Shown: piece by piece, positions 34,412 to 43,096 of the stretch
How positions within the stretch are numbered: the stretch's first letter is position 1
Layout of the letters: each line of letters opens with the position of its first letter
Assembly: GCA_050699595.1 (NCBI GenBank)
Contig: JBOHFI010000013.1
Span: forward strand, 36,161-100,160
Length of the DNA stretch: 64,000 nucleotides
From: GCA-003244245 sp050699595
Lineage (GTDB): Bacteria > Actinomycetota > Actinomycetes > Mycobacteriales > Pseudonocardiaceae
Direction: 5' to 3'
The notes under the pieces: generated by a model
Seen by the model: the letters and a program-made list of their open reading frames with translations, nothing else
Databases searched by the model: none
What the model was told of the DNA's origin: nothing
Made by a program: the position numbers and the translations under genes

Positions 34412-35466
34412 GAGTCTCCAGCGGTCAGAGTGTTTGAGGTGGAGGTTGGGGACACCGCCGTCGGACCGTTCGTGGTCCAGCGCACCAGTGCCGTCTGGTG
34501 GCCCAGCTGTGCTCCGCTGACCGGATCGATGCTGAAGGTGCCGAACATCGTGGTCGTCCGCAGCGCGACCGCCACGGCCCACAAGCTCTCCCGCGCCACG
34601 CTGCCCGCAGCTCGGGCGCAGTGGGTGGCGAGCACGGCCGCAGCTGCCGCCTGCACAGCCGGATAATCAGGCACCTCACCGGTCAGCGCGAAATACGCCC
34701 GGAGGAAATCTTCTTCCGGCGGCCCCAACTCGACGGTCGCGCGGCGACCGGGGAACCACTGCGCGATGCCATAGACGCCGTCGGCGCTGCTCATCTCCCG
34801 CCCGAAGTCCCGCACACCGGCCGCGACCGCGCAGATCAACCTCGGCCGCCGGGCAAGCGCGCGGGCGGCGGTGACTCTCGCGACATCTTCCTCGAAGAAG
34901 CCGGCGCAGAATAGATCCCATGCCTCCGGAGTGTGACCGGCGGGCAGCTCATCGGCGGGGCCGATGAGCACCGTGCGCAGCCCAAGCGTCTCGGCCCTCC
35001 CCGCCGCGCCCGCGATGACCTGCCGGCCGAAACTCCCCCGGCCCCGCACGAGCCACAGCGGCGCCCGCGTGGACTGTCCCGCGAGGTGGCGCAGGAACGG
35101 CTCGGCGTAGCGACTCGTCGGTGACAGCACAGACACGACATGCCCCGGAGCCACCGCTACCACATCGTCGCCGGAACCGCCGTGATTCCACACCAGACAG
35201 TCAAGGTCCGGCGCGACCCGGGATGCCACCCGCATGAGGTAGGTCGAGTACGACCCCAGCAGCAGGTCACACCTACCCGCCACCGCCCGAAGACAGGACT
35301 CCACCCGCGCCGGATCACTACCGTCGTCCTCCACGACGAGTTCCGCATCCCCGTCCAGCAGGCCCCAGGCTTCCAGCCCGGCGGCGGCCTGCCTGCCACA
35401 CCGCGAGTAGCGGCCCGTCAGCGACAGGCACGCACCTACCCGCAACCCTCGATGGCCGGCCACCAT
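34405..35466 (-). CDS. Periplasmic-binding-fold protein without signal peptide
   Basis: A 353-residue protein with the two-lobed type 1 periplasmic-binding fold of amino-acid/amide receptors (Peripla_BP_6-like): GACLSLTGRYSRCGRQAAAG at the start, LVVEDDGSDPARVESCLR, DLLLGSYSTYLMRV and APLWLVRGRGSFGRQVIAGA. The first residues (MVAGHRGLRVGACLSLTG) lead directly into the first beta strand, and no signal peptide or lipobox is seen, so it is probably cytoplasmic. It lies 2 bases after a GntR/UTRA regulator gene and should be cotranscribed with it. No transporter genes are adjacent. It may act as an intracellular ligand sensor or binding enzyme; AmiC-like proteins are a known cytoplasmic precedent for this fold. 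Confidence 0.7.
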   Translation of the reverse strand: MVAGHRGLRVGACLSLTGRYSRCGRQAAAGLEAWGLLDGDAELVVEDDGSDPARVESCLRAVAGRCDLLLGSYSTYLMRVASRVAPDLDCLVWNHGGSGDDVVAVAPGHVVSVLSPTSRYAEPFLRHLAGQSTRAPLWLVRGRGSFGRQVIAGAAGRAETLGLRTVLIGPADELPAGHTPEAWDLFCAGFFEEDVARVTAARALARRPRLICAVAAGVRDFGREMSSADGVYGIAQWFPGRRATVELGPPEEDFLRAYFALTGEVPDYPAVQAAAAAVLATHCARAAGSVARESLWAVAVALRTTTMFGTFSIDPVSGAQLGHQTALVRWTTNGPTAVSPTSTSNTLTAGDSQ

Positions 35467-35468
35467 GC

Positions 35469-36245
35469 TTACCGCATGTCCACTTCGTACCGGAACTCGT
35501 GGCGATCCGCTGCGGCGACCGAGTCCTGAACCTCGAGGGCAGCTCCCTCGGTGTCATAGATCGTTCGGAGCACCCGCACGACCGGCACCCCGGGCGCAAG
35601 CCACAACTGATCCATCTCCGCGCGGGTCGGCATCCGGCTCCTCAACTCATCCACCGACCGCGCCGCCACCCTCCGGACAGGCCCCGCCGGATCCTCAATG
35701 ACCGCGAGAACGCCACCTCGGATCAGCCGTGGCTCGGCGATCGCCGTTCCCGCCACCATCTCGGCCGGATAGTAGCTGTCGCACAGGGCCACGGGCTGAT
35801 CCTCCACCAGGAACAACCGCCGCCGCAGGACCACCGGCGCGTCCGCCTCGACGCCCAAGCGCATCGCCACTTCCGATGGAGCGCCGACCGTCCCTACCTC
35901 CACAAGACGCTGCGCGGGGCGCTGCCCCTGCTCAGCCACCTGCGCGTTGAAGCCCGAAAGGCCCGCACCGCGATGCCGGCGATAGTTCGCGCCGGTGACC
36001 ACCAACCGCACGCGAGGCGCAGATCGGACAAAAGTCCCCCGACCCTGCTCCGTAATCACCAAACCCTCACCCTTGAGCACTGCCACCGCGCGGCGCACCG
36101 TCGGCCGGCTGGTCTGGTACCGCTGCGCCAACTCCCACTCAGAACTCAAACGCTCCCCCGGAGCCAGCCGACCAGCCAAGATGGCCGAACGAAGATCATC
36201 AACGATGCGATGGTACGGGAAGGCCGGACCCTCTGGCTCTGGCAT
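35469..36245 (-). CDS. GntR-family regulator with UTRA domain
   Basis: A 258-residue HutC-type regulator. The N-terminal winged helix (about residues 8-75) has YHRIVDDLRSAILAGRLAPG, RLSSEWELAQRYQTSRPTVR and the wing GLVITEQGRGTFV. The C-terminal UTRA ligand domain (about 95-255) includes VVLRRRLFLVEDQPVALCDS and the end strand ALEVQDSVAAADRHEFRYEV. ATG at 36245 gives the usual length. It is coupled to the periplasmic-binding-fold gene downstream and divergent from a truncated NUDIX gene, whose promoter it may once have controlled. Confidence 0.85.
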   Translation of the reverse strand: MPEPEGPAFPYHRIVDDLRSAILAGRLAPGERLSSEWELAQRYQTSRPTVRRAVAVLKGEGLVITEQGRGTFVRSAPRVRLVVTGANYRRHRGAGLSGFNAQVAEQGQRPAQRLVEVGTVGAPSEVAMRLGVEADAPVVLRRRLFLVEDQPVALCDSYYPAEMVAGTAIAEPRLIRGGVLAVIEDPAGPVRRVAARSVDELRSRMPTRAEMDQLWLAPGVPVVRVLRTIYDTEGAALEVQDSVAAADRHEFRYEVDMR

Positions 36246-36394
36246 TGGCTGGAGAATACTGGGGAGCAACACGGCGTACCTGCGCGCCCACACCGCAACC
36301 CAGCCGCAACCCGACACCGCATGCAGTCCCGAGCCCCGGCCAGGGAAGCGGCCCCTCGGTCACCGTGGCGATCGACAGGAGTTGGTCTACCGGT

Positions 36395-36604
36395 ATGATT
36401 CCACAACCTGAACCTGGCGACCTCACGATCCAGCGGGTCTCCTCCCGGATCGCGTACCACAACCAGTGGATGCAACTCCGCGAGGATGTGATCCAGCGCC
36501 CCGACGGGTCTCAGGGTATCTACTCATATGTCGAAAAACCGGACTTCGCGCTCATCATTCCGGTCGAGCGGGACGGGTTCCACCTGGTTGAGCAGTACCG
36601 TTGA
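36395..36604 (+). pseudogene. NUDIX hydrolase, N-terminal fragment
   Basis: A 69-residue frame with the start of an ADP-ribose-pyrophosphatase-like NUDIX protein: IQRVSSRIAYHNQWMQLRED, IYSYVEKPDFALIIPVERDG and FHLVEQYR. It stops with TGA exactly where the conserved arginine/proline region and the Nudix box (GX5EX7REUXEEXGU) should follow, and FadD coding sequence begins on the other strand 15 bases later. The rest of the gene has been lost, which makes this the likely right edge of the accessory island. Confidence 0.7.
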
Positions 36605-36619
36605 TCTGCGGAAACCCGG

Positions 36620-38296
36620 TCAGGGTAGGTAGTCCGCGATCTGGTCGCGGACCGCGGCGCGGCGGAGTTTGCCCGAGGGGGTCTTGGGCAGGGTGGCCGG
36701 GGGCAGGACCACGACCGCGCCTGGGCGCAGGCCCACCGCGTCGACCACCCGGGAGATGACCTCCTTGCGCAGGATGCGCTCGGCCTCGGCGTCTCCGGCC
36801 CGGGTGGACTCGACGGCCACCGCGAACGACTCCCGCCGGGCGCCGGCGTCGAGGCGCACCGCTGCCACGTTGCCCGGCCGGACCCCGTCGGCCAGCCCTG
36901 CGGCGCGCTCGATGTCGATGGGGTAGATGTTGCGCCCACCCATGATGATGACGTCCTTGCGCCGCCCGCAGACCACCACGTCACCGTCGGCGAGGTAGCC
37001 CTCGTCACCGGTGTCCAGCCACCCGTCGGAATCCTGGGTGACAAGGGGTCCCGCCGTGGTCAGATACTCGCGGGTGACCGACTCGCCACGCAGCTGGAGC
37101 CGGCCGACCTCGCGCTCACCGAGCGGGGCGCCGTCCTCGGCGAGGACCTGCACCTGGATCCCGGGCAACGGCGGTCCCAACCGGGGGAAGGCCCGAACGT
37201 CACGGTCCGACGGCGCGGCCACGACAGCTTGGCGTCGGGTCTCCAGTGCATCGGCATCCACGGTGTCCACCTGCATGCCGACGCCGTGCGGCGCGAAGGA
37301 CACCCCGAGGGTGGTCTCGGCCATCCCGTAGGCGCACACCACGCAGTGTTCCGGCAGCCCGAACCGCGCGCCCGCGCCGGTGAAGGCCCGCACTGCGGCC
37401 GGTTCGATGGGCTCGGCACCGTTGAGCGCGAAGCGCAGGCTGGACAGGTCGAACTGCTCGTCGGTGCCGGCCAGCCGCCGGGCCAGCAGGGCGTAGCCGA
37501 AGTTCGGCGCGGCGGTGATCGTGCCGCCGTGGCGGCTGATCAGCTCCGCCCACAGCAGTGGGTGGGACATGAACTCCGCCGGGGTCACCTTCACCAGCTC
37601 CAGGCCCAGTGCCATCGGCAGAGTGAGGAACCCGACCATCCCCATGTCGTGGAACAGCGGCAGCCAGGACACCATCACGTCGGTGGCCGGATCAAGGGCC
37701 CCGGCCCGGGCCATCGCGGTGATGTTGGCGTAGAGGTTGCCGTGGGTGATTCGGACCGCCTTGGGCTCAGCACTTGACCCGGAGGTGAGCTGCAGCAATG
37801 CGGTGTCGTCCTCGCCCACCTTGACCGGCGTGGTGAGTGGCCGCACGGCCGGGTCATCGAGATCGGTGAGCATCAGGTAGCTGATCCCGCGCTGGTCCAG
37901 CAGCGGGGCGAGTTGGTCGAAGGGCGGCCCGAGCAGCACAAGCTTGGCGTCGATCATGCCGAGCACCCGGACGGTGTCCGCCGCCCAGCTCGCCAGATCG
38001 GCGCGGTGGGTGGGCTGGTGCAGCATGGTGACGCTGCCACCGGCCAGCCAGACACCCTGCACCGCGGGAGCGATCAGCGCGGGATCACCGGCCAGCACCG
38101 CGACCGCATCACCCTGTTGCACACCTGGAGTGGCGGTGCCCATCAGGTATCCGGCAGCCCGCAGCGCCTGCTCGTGCACCTGGGTCCAGGTGGTGCGGCG
38201 CGGGCGGGCGGGTTCGCCGGTGGTGATGCCGCGATCAGACCGGATCGGCGAATCCGGCGCGCAGTGCGCTACCAGGGTGTCGACGAACCTGCTCAC
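36620..38296 (-). CDS. Fatty-acyl-AMP ligase / FadD-type adenylating enzyme
   Basis: A 558-residue member of the ANL superfamily, apparently the counterpart of M. tuberculosis Rv1013 (pks16) by position. It has the adenylation motifs LLQLTSGSSAEPKAVRITHG (P-loop, about residue 172), WLPLFHDMGMVGFL, YGMAETTLGVSF, WLDTGDEGYL, GRRKDVIIMGGRNIYPIDIE and the catalytic lysine region TLPKTPSGKLRRA at the end. It activates a fatty acid as acyl-AMP, passing it to CoA or an acyl carrier; FAAL versus FACL activity cannot be settled. GTG at 38296 was chosen because AAGGTGG lies six bases upstream. Confidence 0.88.
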   Translation of the reverse strand: MSRFVDTLVAHCAPDSPIRSDRGITTGEPARPRRTTWTQVHEQALRAAGYLMGTATPGVQQGDAVAVLAGDPALIAPAVQGVWLAGGSVTMLHQPTHRADLASWAADTVRVLGMIDAKLVLLGPPFDQLAPLLDQRGISYLMLTDLDDPAVRPLTTPVKVGEDDTALLQLTSGSSAEPKAVRITHGNLYANITAMARAGALDPATDVMVSWLPLFHDMGMVGFLTLPMALGLELVKVTPAEFMSHPLLWAELISRHGGTITAAPNFGYALLARRLAGTDEQFDLSSLRFALNGAEPIEPAAVRAFTGAGARFGLPEHCVVCAYGMAETTLGVSFAPHGVGMQVDTVDADALETRRQAVVAAPSDRDVRAFPRLGPPLPGIQVQVLAEDGAPLGEREVGRLQLRGESVTREYLTTAGPLVTQDSDGWLDTGDEGYLADGDVVVCGRRKDVIIMGGRNIYPIDIERAAGLADGVRPGNVAAVRLDAGARRESFAVAVESTRAGDAEAERILRKEVISRVVDAVGLRPGAVVVLPPATLPKTPSGKLRRAAVRDQIADYLP

Positions 38297-38346
38297 AAGC
38301 TGCCACCTTAGGTGCCGTGGGGAGTGAAGACGCGCACCGATTGTCA

Positions 38347-40170
38347 TCAACCGGTGGCGTCGGCGACCTCAAGCCAGCGGGTCTCCAGCTCACTCTTCGC
38401 AGCGAGTACCGTCCGCAGTTCACCGTCCAACTCCCGGAACGCGGCGGGATCGGCCGAGCGCTGGATGATCTGCTGCTGCAGTTCGGCTTCCCGACCCGCC
38501 AACCGCTCCAGCTGACGTTCCAGCCGGGCCAACTCCTTGCGGGCGACCCGCAGCTCAGCGGCTTCCTTCCCCGCCCCAGCAACGGACCCCGTCAGGTCCC
38601 CAGAAGAAGATACCGCCCTGTCGCGCCGGTCCAGGTATTCGCTGATGCCGCCGGGCAGGTGAGTGACCCGCCCGTCACCGAGTAGCGCCACCACGGTGTC
38701 ACAGACCCGGTCGACGAAGTAGCGGTCGTGCGACACGACGACCAACGAGCCCGGCCAGCCATCCAGCAGGTCCTCCAGCTGCTGCAGGGTGTCGATGTCC
38801 AGGTCGTTGGTGGGCTCATCGAGCAGCAGCACGTTCGGCTCGGCCATCAGCAGCCGGGTCAGCTGCAGCCGACGCCGCTCCCCGCCGGACAGATCCGCCA
38901 CCGGCGTCCACTGCCGCGACGCCGGGAACCCGAGCCGCTCGGCCAGTTGCGAGGCGGACAGCTCCTGGCGGCCCGACTCCCTAGGACCCGATTCTCGAGG
39001 ACACAGCGTGACGTGCCGGGCGACCTCCTCCACCGCCTCCAGCACCCGCAGCGACTCGGGGAGGTGCTCCAGCTCACCGCCGGCTGAGCCGGCAATCAGT
39101 TCCTGGTGCAGGTGCGCCAACCGGACGGTCTGACCCTGCACGCGGCGACCCGCATCCGGTTTTCGCTCCCCCGCGAGCAGCCGCAACAACGTGGTCTTGC
39201 CCGACCCGTTGACCCCGACCAGCCCGATGCGCTCGCCCGGCCCGATCCGCCATGTCTCGGTGTCCAACAACCGGCGCCCGGCGATCGTCACCGTGACGTC
39301 CTCGAGCTCCAGCACGATGCGACCCAGCCGGCGCCGGGCGAACGCAAGCAGCTCGACGTTGTCCCTCGGCGCCGGGACGTCGGCGATCAGGGCCTCGGCG
39401 GCCTCGATGCGGTAGCGCGGTTTGGAGCTGCGCGCGGGTGGTCCCCGGCGCAGCCAGGCGAGCTCCTTGCGGGCCAGGTTGCGCCGCCGGTCCTCGGCCA
39501 CCGCGGCCAGCCGCCCGCGCTCGGCCCGCGCGTAGACCCAGTCCGCGTAGCCACCGTCGTAACCGTCCACCCGGCCGTCGGCGACCTCCCAGGTCCGGGT
39601 GCACACGGTGTCCAGGAACCACCGGTCGTGGGTCACCACCACCACCGCGCAACGCCGGGCCAGCAGGTGCTCGGCGAGCCAGGCCACCCCCTCGACGTCG
39701 AGGTGGTTGGTCGGCTCGTCGAGCATCACCAGGTCAAGCTCGCCCACCAGGGTCGCGGCCAGCACTACCCGACGACGTTCCCCGCCCGACAGTCCGGCCA
39801 CCGGCCGGTCCAGCCCCAAAACCGGGATGCCCAGACCGTCCAGGACTGCCCGCACCCGGGGGTCCGCGGCCCACTCATGCTCGGTGGTGACTCCCAGCGG
39901 ATCCAACACCGCCTGACGCACGCTGACATGCTCGGGCAGTTCGGTGCGCTGGGTCAGCACCGCGACGCGCACTCCCCTGGCTCGGCTCACCCGGCCCGCG
40001 TCCGGCGCCTGGAGCCCGGCGAGCACCTCGAGCAGGGTGGTCTTGCCGCCGCCGTTGAGCCCCACGACACCGATTCGGTCGCCCGCCTCGACGCCGAGCG
40101 AGACGCCGGACAGCAGCGGGCGGATCCCGTAGGACTTCGAGACCGCCTCCAGGTTGACCAGATTGGCCAT
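38347..40170 (-). CDS. ABC-F family ATPase
   Basis: A 607-residue soluble protein with two ABC domains and no membrane segments, as in translational ABC-F factors (Uup/EttA/ARE group). Domain 1: VVGLNGGGKTTLLEVLAG (about 35), LSGGERRRVVLAATL (about 148). Domain 2: LVGVNGSGKTTLLRLLAG (about 330), LSGGERRRLQLTRLLM (about 450). The linker of about 70 residues is rich in Arg/Lys, and a C-terminal coiled coil (ELRVARKELARLERQLERLA) follows. The start ATG at 40170 overlaps the ispE stop by one base (TGATG). Confidence 0.92.
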   Translation of the reverse strand: MANLVNLEAVSKSYGIRPLLSGVSLGVEAGDRIGVVGLNGGGKTTLLEVLAGLQAPDAGRVSRARGVRVAVLTQRTELPEHVSVRQAVLDPLGVTTEHEWAADPRVRAVLDGLGIPVLGLDRPVAGLSGGERRRVVLAATLVGELDLVMLDEPTNHLDVEGVAWLAEHLLARRCAVVVVTHDRWFLDTVCTRTWEVADGRVDGYDGGYADWVYARAERGRLAAVAEDRRRNLARKELAWLRRGPPARSSKPRYRIEAAEALIADVPAPRDNVELLAFARRRLGRIVLELEDVTVTIAGRRLLDTETWRIGPGERIGLVGVNGSGKTTLLRLLAGERKPDAGRRVQGQTVRLAHLHQELIAGSAGGELEHLPESLRVLEAVEEVARHVTLCPRESGPRESGRQELSASQLAERLGFPASRQWTPVADLSGGERRRLQLTRLLMAEPNVLLLDEPTNDLDIDTLQQLEDLLDGWPGSLVVVSHDRYFVDRVCDTVVALLGDGRVTHLPGGISEYLDRRDRAVSSSGDLTGSVAGAGKEAAELRVARKELARLERQLERLAGREAELQQQIIQRSADPAAFRELDGELRTVLAAKSELETRWLEVADATG

Positions 40171-41132
40171 CAGGCGTGGGTGAGGGGCTCGGGGGGTGGC
40201 ACGGGACGCGGGTCCTCCACAATCCGGGCGCCGGGCACTGGGCCGCCGGCTACCCGGACCGTACGGCACACACCGGCACCGGCCAGCTCAGCGGCAACCC
40301 GGACCGCGGCGTCAGCGTCGGCGCACAAGAACGCACAGGTCGGTCCAGACCCTGACACGATACCGGCCAACGCTCCGGCATCGACCCCGGCCCGCAACGT
40401 GCGGCGCAGCGTGGGTCGCAGCGACACCGCAGCTGCCTGCAGATCATTGCCGAGCAGCGAGGCGAGCCGCCGGGGGTCCCCCGAAGCCAGCGCCTCGAGC
40501 AGCGGCTCGACGTCGCCGAGCCGTTGAGGCGAAGGACCTTGCCGAAGCCGGTCCAACTCCCGGTAGACCTCCGGGGTGGACAGGCCGCGGTGGTCCAGCG
40601 CGATCACCCAGTGGAAGGTGTGCCGGGCCAGCACCGGCACCAGGGACTCACCACGCCCGGTGCCCAACGCAGTGCCGCCGCACAGCGCGAACGGCACATC
40701 GCTGCCCAGCCCGGCGGCCAGCCCGGCAAGCTCCTCACGACTGATATCCAGGCGCCACAACCCGGCCAGCGCGACCAGAGCGCCCGCCGCGTCGGCACTA
40801 CCACCGGCCATCCCGCCGGCCACCGGAATGGTCTTGCGCAGCACCACCCGCACGGCGGGTCGGCGTCCGACGTGCTCGGCGAGCAGGAGTACCGCACGCC
40901 ACGCGAGGTTGCGGCGGTCGGTAGGCACCGCCCCCTGACCCTCTCCGTACACCTGCACGCCGGGCTCGTCGGTAGCCGCGATGGTCACCTCATCGATCAT
41001 CGACAGCGCCTGGAAAACGCTGACCAGCTCGTGATAACCGTCCCAGCGCAGGCTTCCCACGGCCAGGTGCAGGTTGACCTTGGCCGGGACGCGCACGGTG
41101 ACCGGTTGCGGCACAACGGCGAGCACGCACAC
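40170..41132 (-). CDS. ispE: 4-diphosphocytidyl-2-C-methyl-D-erythritol kinase
   Basis: A GHMP kinase of the MEP isoprenoid pathway, phosphorylating CDP-ME at the 2-hydroxyl. The 320-residue product has VPAKVNLHLAVGSLRWDGYH (substrate-binding N-terminus), the ATP loop KTIPVAGGMAGGSADAAGAL (about residue 95) and the third GHMP motif GIVSGSGPTCAFLC near 280. The order rsmA-ispE-ABC-F is as in mycobacteria. GTG at 41132; a GTG six bases downstream is possible. A 15-bp-arm inverted repeat lies between this gene and rsmA. Confidence 0.95.
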   Translation of the reverse strand: MCVLAVVPQPVTVRVPAKVNLHLAVGSLRWDGYHELVSVFQALSMIDEVTIAATDEPGVQVYGEGQGAVPTDRRNLAWRAVLLLAEHVGRRPAVRVVLRKTIPVAGGMAGGSADAAGALVALAGLWRLDISREELAGLAAGLGSDVPFALCGGTALGTGRGESLVPVLARHTFHWVIALDHRGLSTPEVYRELDRLRQGPSPQRLGDVEPLLEALASGDPRRLASLLGNDLQAAAVSLRPTLRRTLRAGVDAGALAGIVSGSGPTCAFLCADADAAVRVAAELAGAGVCRTVRVAGGPVPGARIVEDPRPVPPPEPLTHA

Positions 41133-41157
41133 CAGCGTACGGGCTCCCTGTGGACAA

Positions 41158-41203
41158 CCCGTGAGTGGCGATGTGACCTATAGCGCGGATCGCCACTCAC
41201 GGG
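41158..41203. repeat. Inverted repeat with CCCGTGAGTGGCGAT arms
   Basis: Arms at 41158-41172 and 41189-41203 are perfect complements of each other (15 bp) around a 16-base loop. The right arm lies inside the last codons of rsmA. The identical arm sequence recurs in the 46-bp palindrome at 59609-59654, so this is a dispersed element rather than a chance hairpin. It could also terminate transcription. Confidence 0.85.
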
Positions 41204-42116
41204 CGATCCGCGCGTAGTCGCGGATCGCCAGCTGCTCGGCGCGGGCGCTGGGATCCACCCCCGCCGCGCGGAGCAGCTGCTCGGCGGAGGCGGGCGAACC
41301 CGCCCAGCCGGCCAGGGCTGCCCGCAGCGTCTTACGGCGCTGCGCGAACGCGGCATCAACCAGCGCGAAGACCTGTTCTCTGGGCACGGTTTCCCCGTTC
41401 ACGGTTTCCCCGGACACCGTGGACGGTGCCGCGCGGCTGGTCAAGGCGACCAGGCCCGAGTCCACATTGGGCACCGGCCAGAACACCGCGCGGGGCACCG
41501 GCCCGGCGCGGCGGACCTCGGCGAACCAGGCCGCCTTGGCGCTGGGTGCGCCATAGGTCCGGGTACCCGGTGGGGCGGCCAGCCGGTCGGCCACCTCAGC
41601 CTGCACCATCACCAGCCCACGACGCAGGCTCGGCAGCTCGGCCAACAGGTGCAGCAGCACCGGAACACCGACGTTGTAGGGCAGGTTAGCGACCAGCGCC
41701 GTGGGTTCCAGGCCGCCAGCCGCCTCGACGATCTCCGCCCGCCGCACCCGCAGCGCGTCGGCGGTCAGTATCCGCAGCGCGTCGGCACGCTCCCGAGCGC
41801 GCTCGGCCACCGTGGCGGGCAACGCTCCGGCGAGCAACGGATCCACCTCGATGGCCAGCACCCGATCCACCGCGCCCAGCAGCGCCAGCGTGAGCGAGCC
41901 CAACCCGGGCCCGACCTCCAGCACGACGTCCTCGGCTACCAGATCGGCCGCCGCCACGATACGGCGCACCGTGTTGGCGTCGTGCACGAAGTTCTGGCCG
42001 AGCCGCTTGGTCGGCCGCAGCCCGATCCGATCAGCGAGCGCGCGCAGGTCCGCAGGCCCCAGCAAGACGGGGCCCGCCGGGGTAGGCGCCACGCCCGGGC
42101 CCGCCTCCTGGCTCAC
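41178..42116 (-). CDS. rsmA: 16S rRNA dimethyladenosine transferase
   Basis: Dimethylates the two adjacent adenosines of the 3' hairpin of 16S rRNA. The 312-residue protein has RPTKRLGQNFVHDANTVRRI (family start, about residue 35), motif I VVLEVGPGLGSLTLALL (about 65), and the catalytic NLPY in VANLPYNVGVPVL (about 140), then AEVADRLAAPPGTRTYG. A short linker insertion (SGETVNGETVPRE) is present near 250. GTG at 42116 is preferred because upstream residues belong to the rpf gene in another frame. It lies 14 bases after the rpf stop. Confidence 0.93.
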   Translation of the reverse strand: MSQEAGPGVAPTPAGPVLLGPADLRALADRIGLRPTKRLGQNFVHDANTVRRIVAAADLVAEDVVLEVGPGLGSLTLALLGAVDRVLAIEVDPLLAGALPATVAERARERADALRILTADALRVRRAEIVEAAGGLEPTALVANLPYNVGVPVLLHLLAELPSLRRGLVMVQAEVADRLAAPPGTRTYGAPSAKAAWFAEVRRAGPVPRAVFWPVPNVDSGLVALTSRAAPSTVSGETVNGETVPREQVFALVDAAFAQRRKTLRAALAGWAGSPASAEQLLRAAGVDPSARAEQLAIRDYARIAREWRSAL

Positions 42117-42130
42117 TTTCGCCAGTCTTA

Positions 42131-43096
42131 TCAGAAACCGAGTCGGGCTGAGCAGGCGGGCCAGGCGCGGTAGTTGCCACGGGCGTTGTGGACCCGCTGG
42201 GCGACCGCGATCTGCTGCTCGCGGCTTGCTTGGTGCGGGTACGGGGCGAACTGGCCACCGCCGTTGGCGCTCCAGGTGGCCTTGTCGAACTGCAGACCGC
42301 CGTAGTAGCCGTTGCCCGAGTTGGCGGCCCAGTTGCCGCCGGACTCGCATCGGGCCAGCTGGTCCCAGACGGTGCCCCCGGTAACGGTGGCCTCCGTCGC
42401 GACGGCCCGGATCCCGGGATCCTTGACCTTCTTCTTGACCGTGGGGCGGACAAGTCGCTGCTCGCTGTGTTCCTCGCTAGGTTCCTCGGTCAGCACCCTG
42501 GTGACCTGGATAATCATTCCGGGCAGCACGGGCGAGGAGCGCTGCGGGGTCACCACGTCCCGCGCCTGCAACGGCACGCCCTGCTGGGTGAGCAGATCAC
42601 CGACCGAGAGCGCGGTGGAGTGAACCTCCTTCGCCGGAAGGCCACCGTCGAAGAGGATGATCGGCTTGGCGATGCGTACCACCAGCGCCAAGCCTTCCAG
42701 CGGGATACGCCGGGAGGGATCAGCGGACAGCTCCACGTCGTGAGAGGACATCCCCACCTGCTTCAGCGCGGTCTCGACGGTGAGGGCGGTGGTCCAGATC
42801 TCGTGCGCGGTGCCGTCGACGGTGAGGTCGAGCGGTCGGCCGCGCTTGAGCACGATACGACTGCCGTCCTCGACAGCACTGCTCGCGGTGGGGGCCAGGG
42901 TGTCCTGGTCATCGACCCGCAAACCGGCGGATTCCAGCGCCCCCGCGACCGACGACGCGAAGGTATGGATGGTCCGCTGCTCATCGTCCACCGTGATGAT
43001 GATGGCCTTGTGCATGGTGAGAGCTGCGGCGGTACCGGTTGTCGACGCCAGGATGCCCGCTACGAGGGCACCTCGGATGAATGTGCGAGTGGTCAC
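42131..43096 (-). CDS. RpfB-like resuscitation-promoting factor lacking an evident G5 domain
   Basis: A secreted peptidoglycan hydrolase of the Rpf family, 321 residues. An N-terminal signal or anchor segment (about residues 6-26) is followed by three DUF348 repeats (about 33-75, 90-130 and 145-190, with TVDDEQRTIHTFASSVAGAL as the first). The C-terminal Rpf lysozyme-like domain (about 245-321) begins TVWDQLARCESGGNWAANSG, with the catalytic Glu in CESGG, and has GGLQFDKATW. The linker between them (VTRVLTEEPSEEHSEQRLVR, about 195-215) looks like the first strand of a G5 domain, but the remaining 60 or so residues of G5 are missing. GTG start at 43096. Position between tatD and rsmA matches rpfB. 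Confidence 0.9.
   Translation of the reverse strand: MTTRTFIRGALVAGILASTTGTAAALTMHKAIIITVDDEQRTIHTFASSVAGALESAGLRVDDQDTLAPTASSAVEDGSRIVLKRGRPLDLTVDGTAHEIWTTALTVETALKQVGMSSHDVELSADPSRRIPLEGLALVVRIAKPIILFDGGLPAKEVHSTALSVGDLLTQQGVPLQARDVVTPQRSSPVLPGMIIQVTRVLTEEPSEEHSEQRLVRPTVKKKVKDPGIRAVATEATVTGGTVWDQLARCESGGNWAANSGNGYYGGLQFDKATWSANGGGQFAPYPHQASREQQIAVAQRVHNARGNYRAWPACSARLGF

Noticed and set aside
24689..36604. Prophage or integrative element
   Set aside because: No integrase, excisionase, phage structural genes or flanking direct repeats were found at the island edges.
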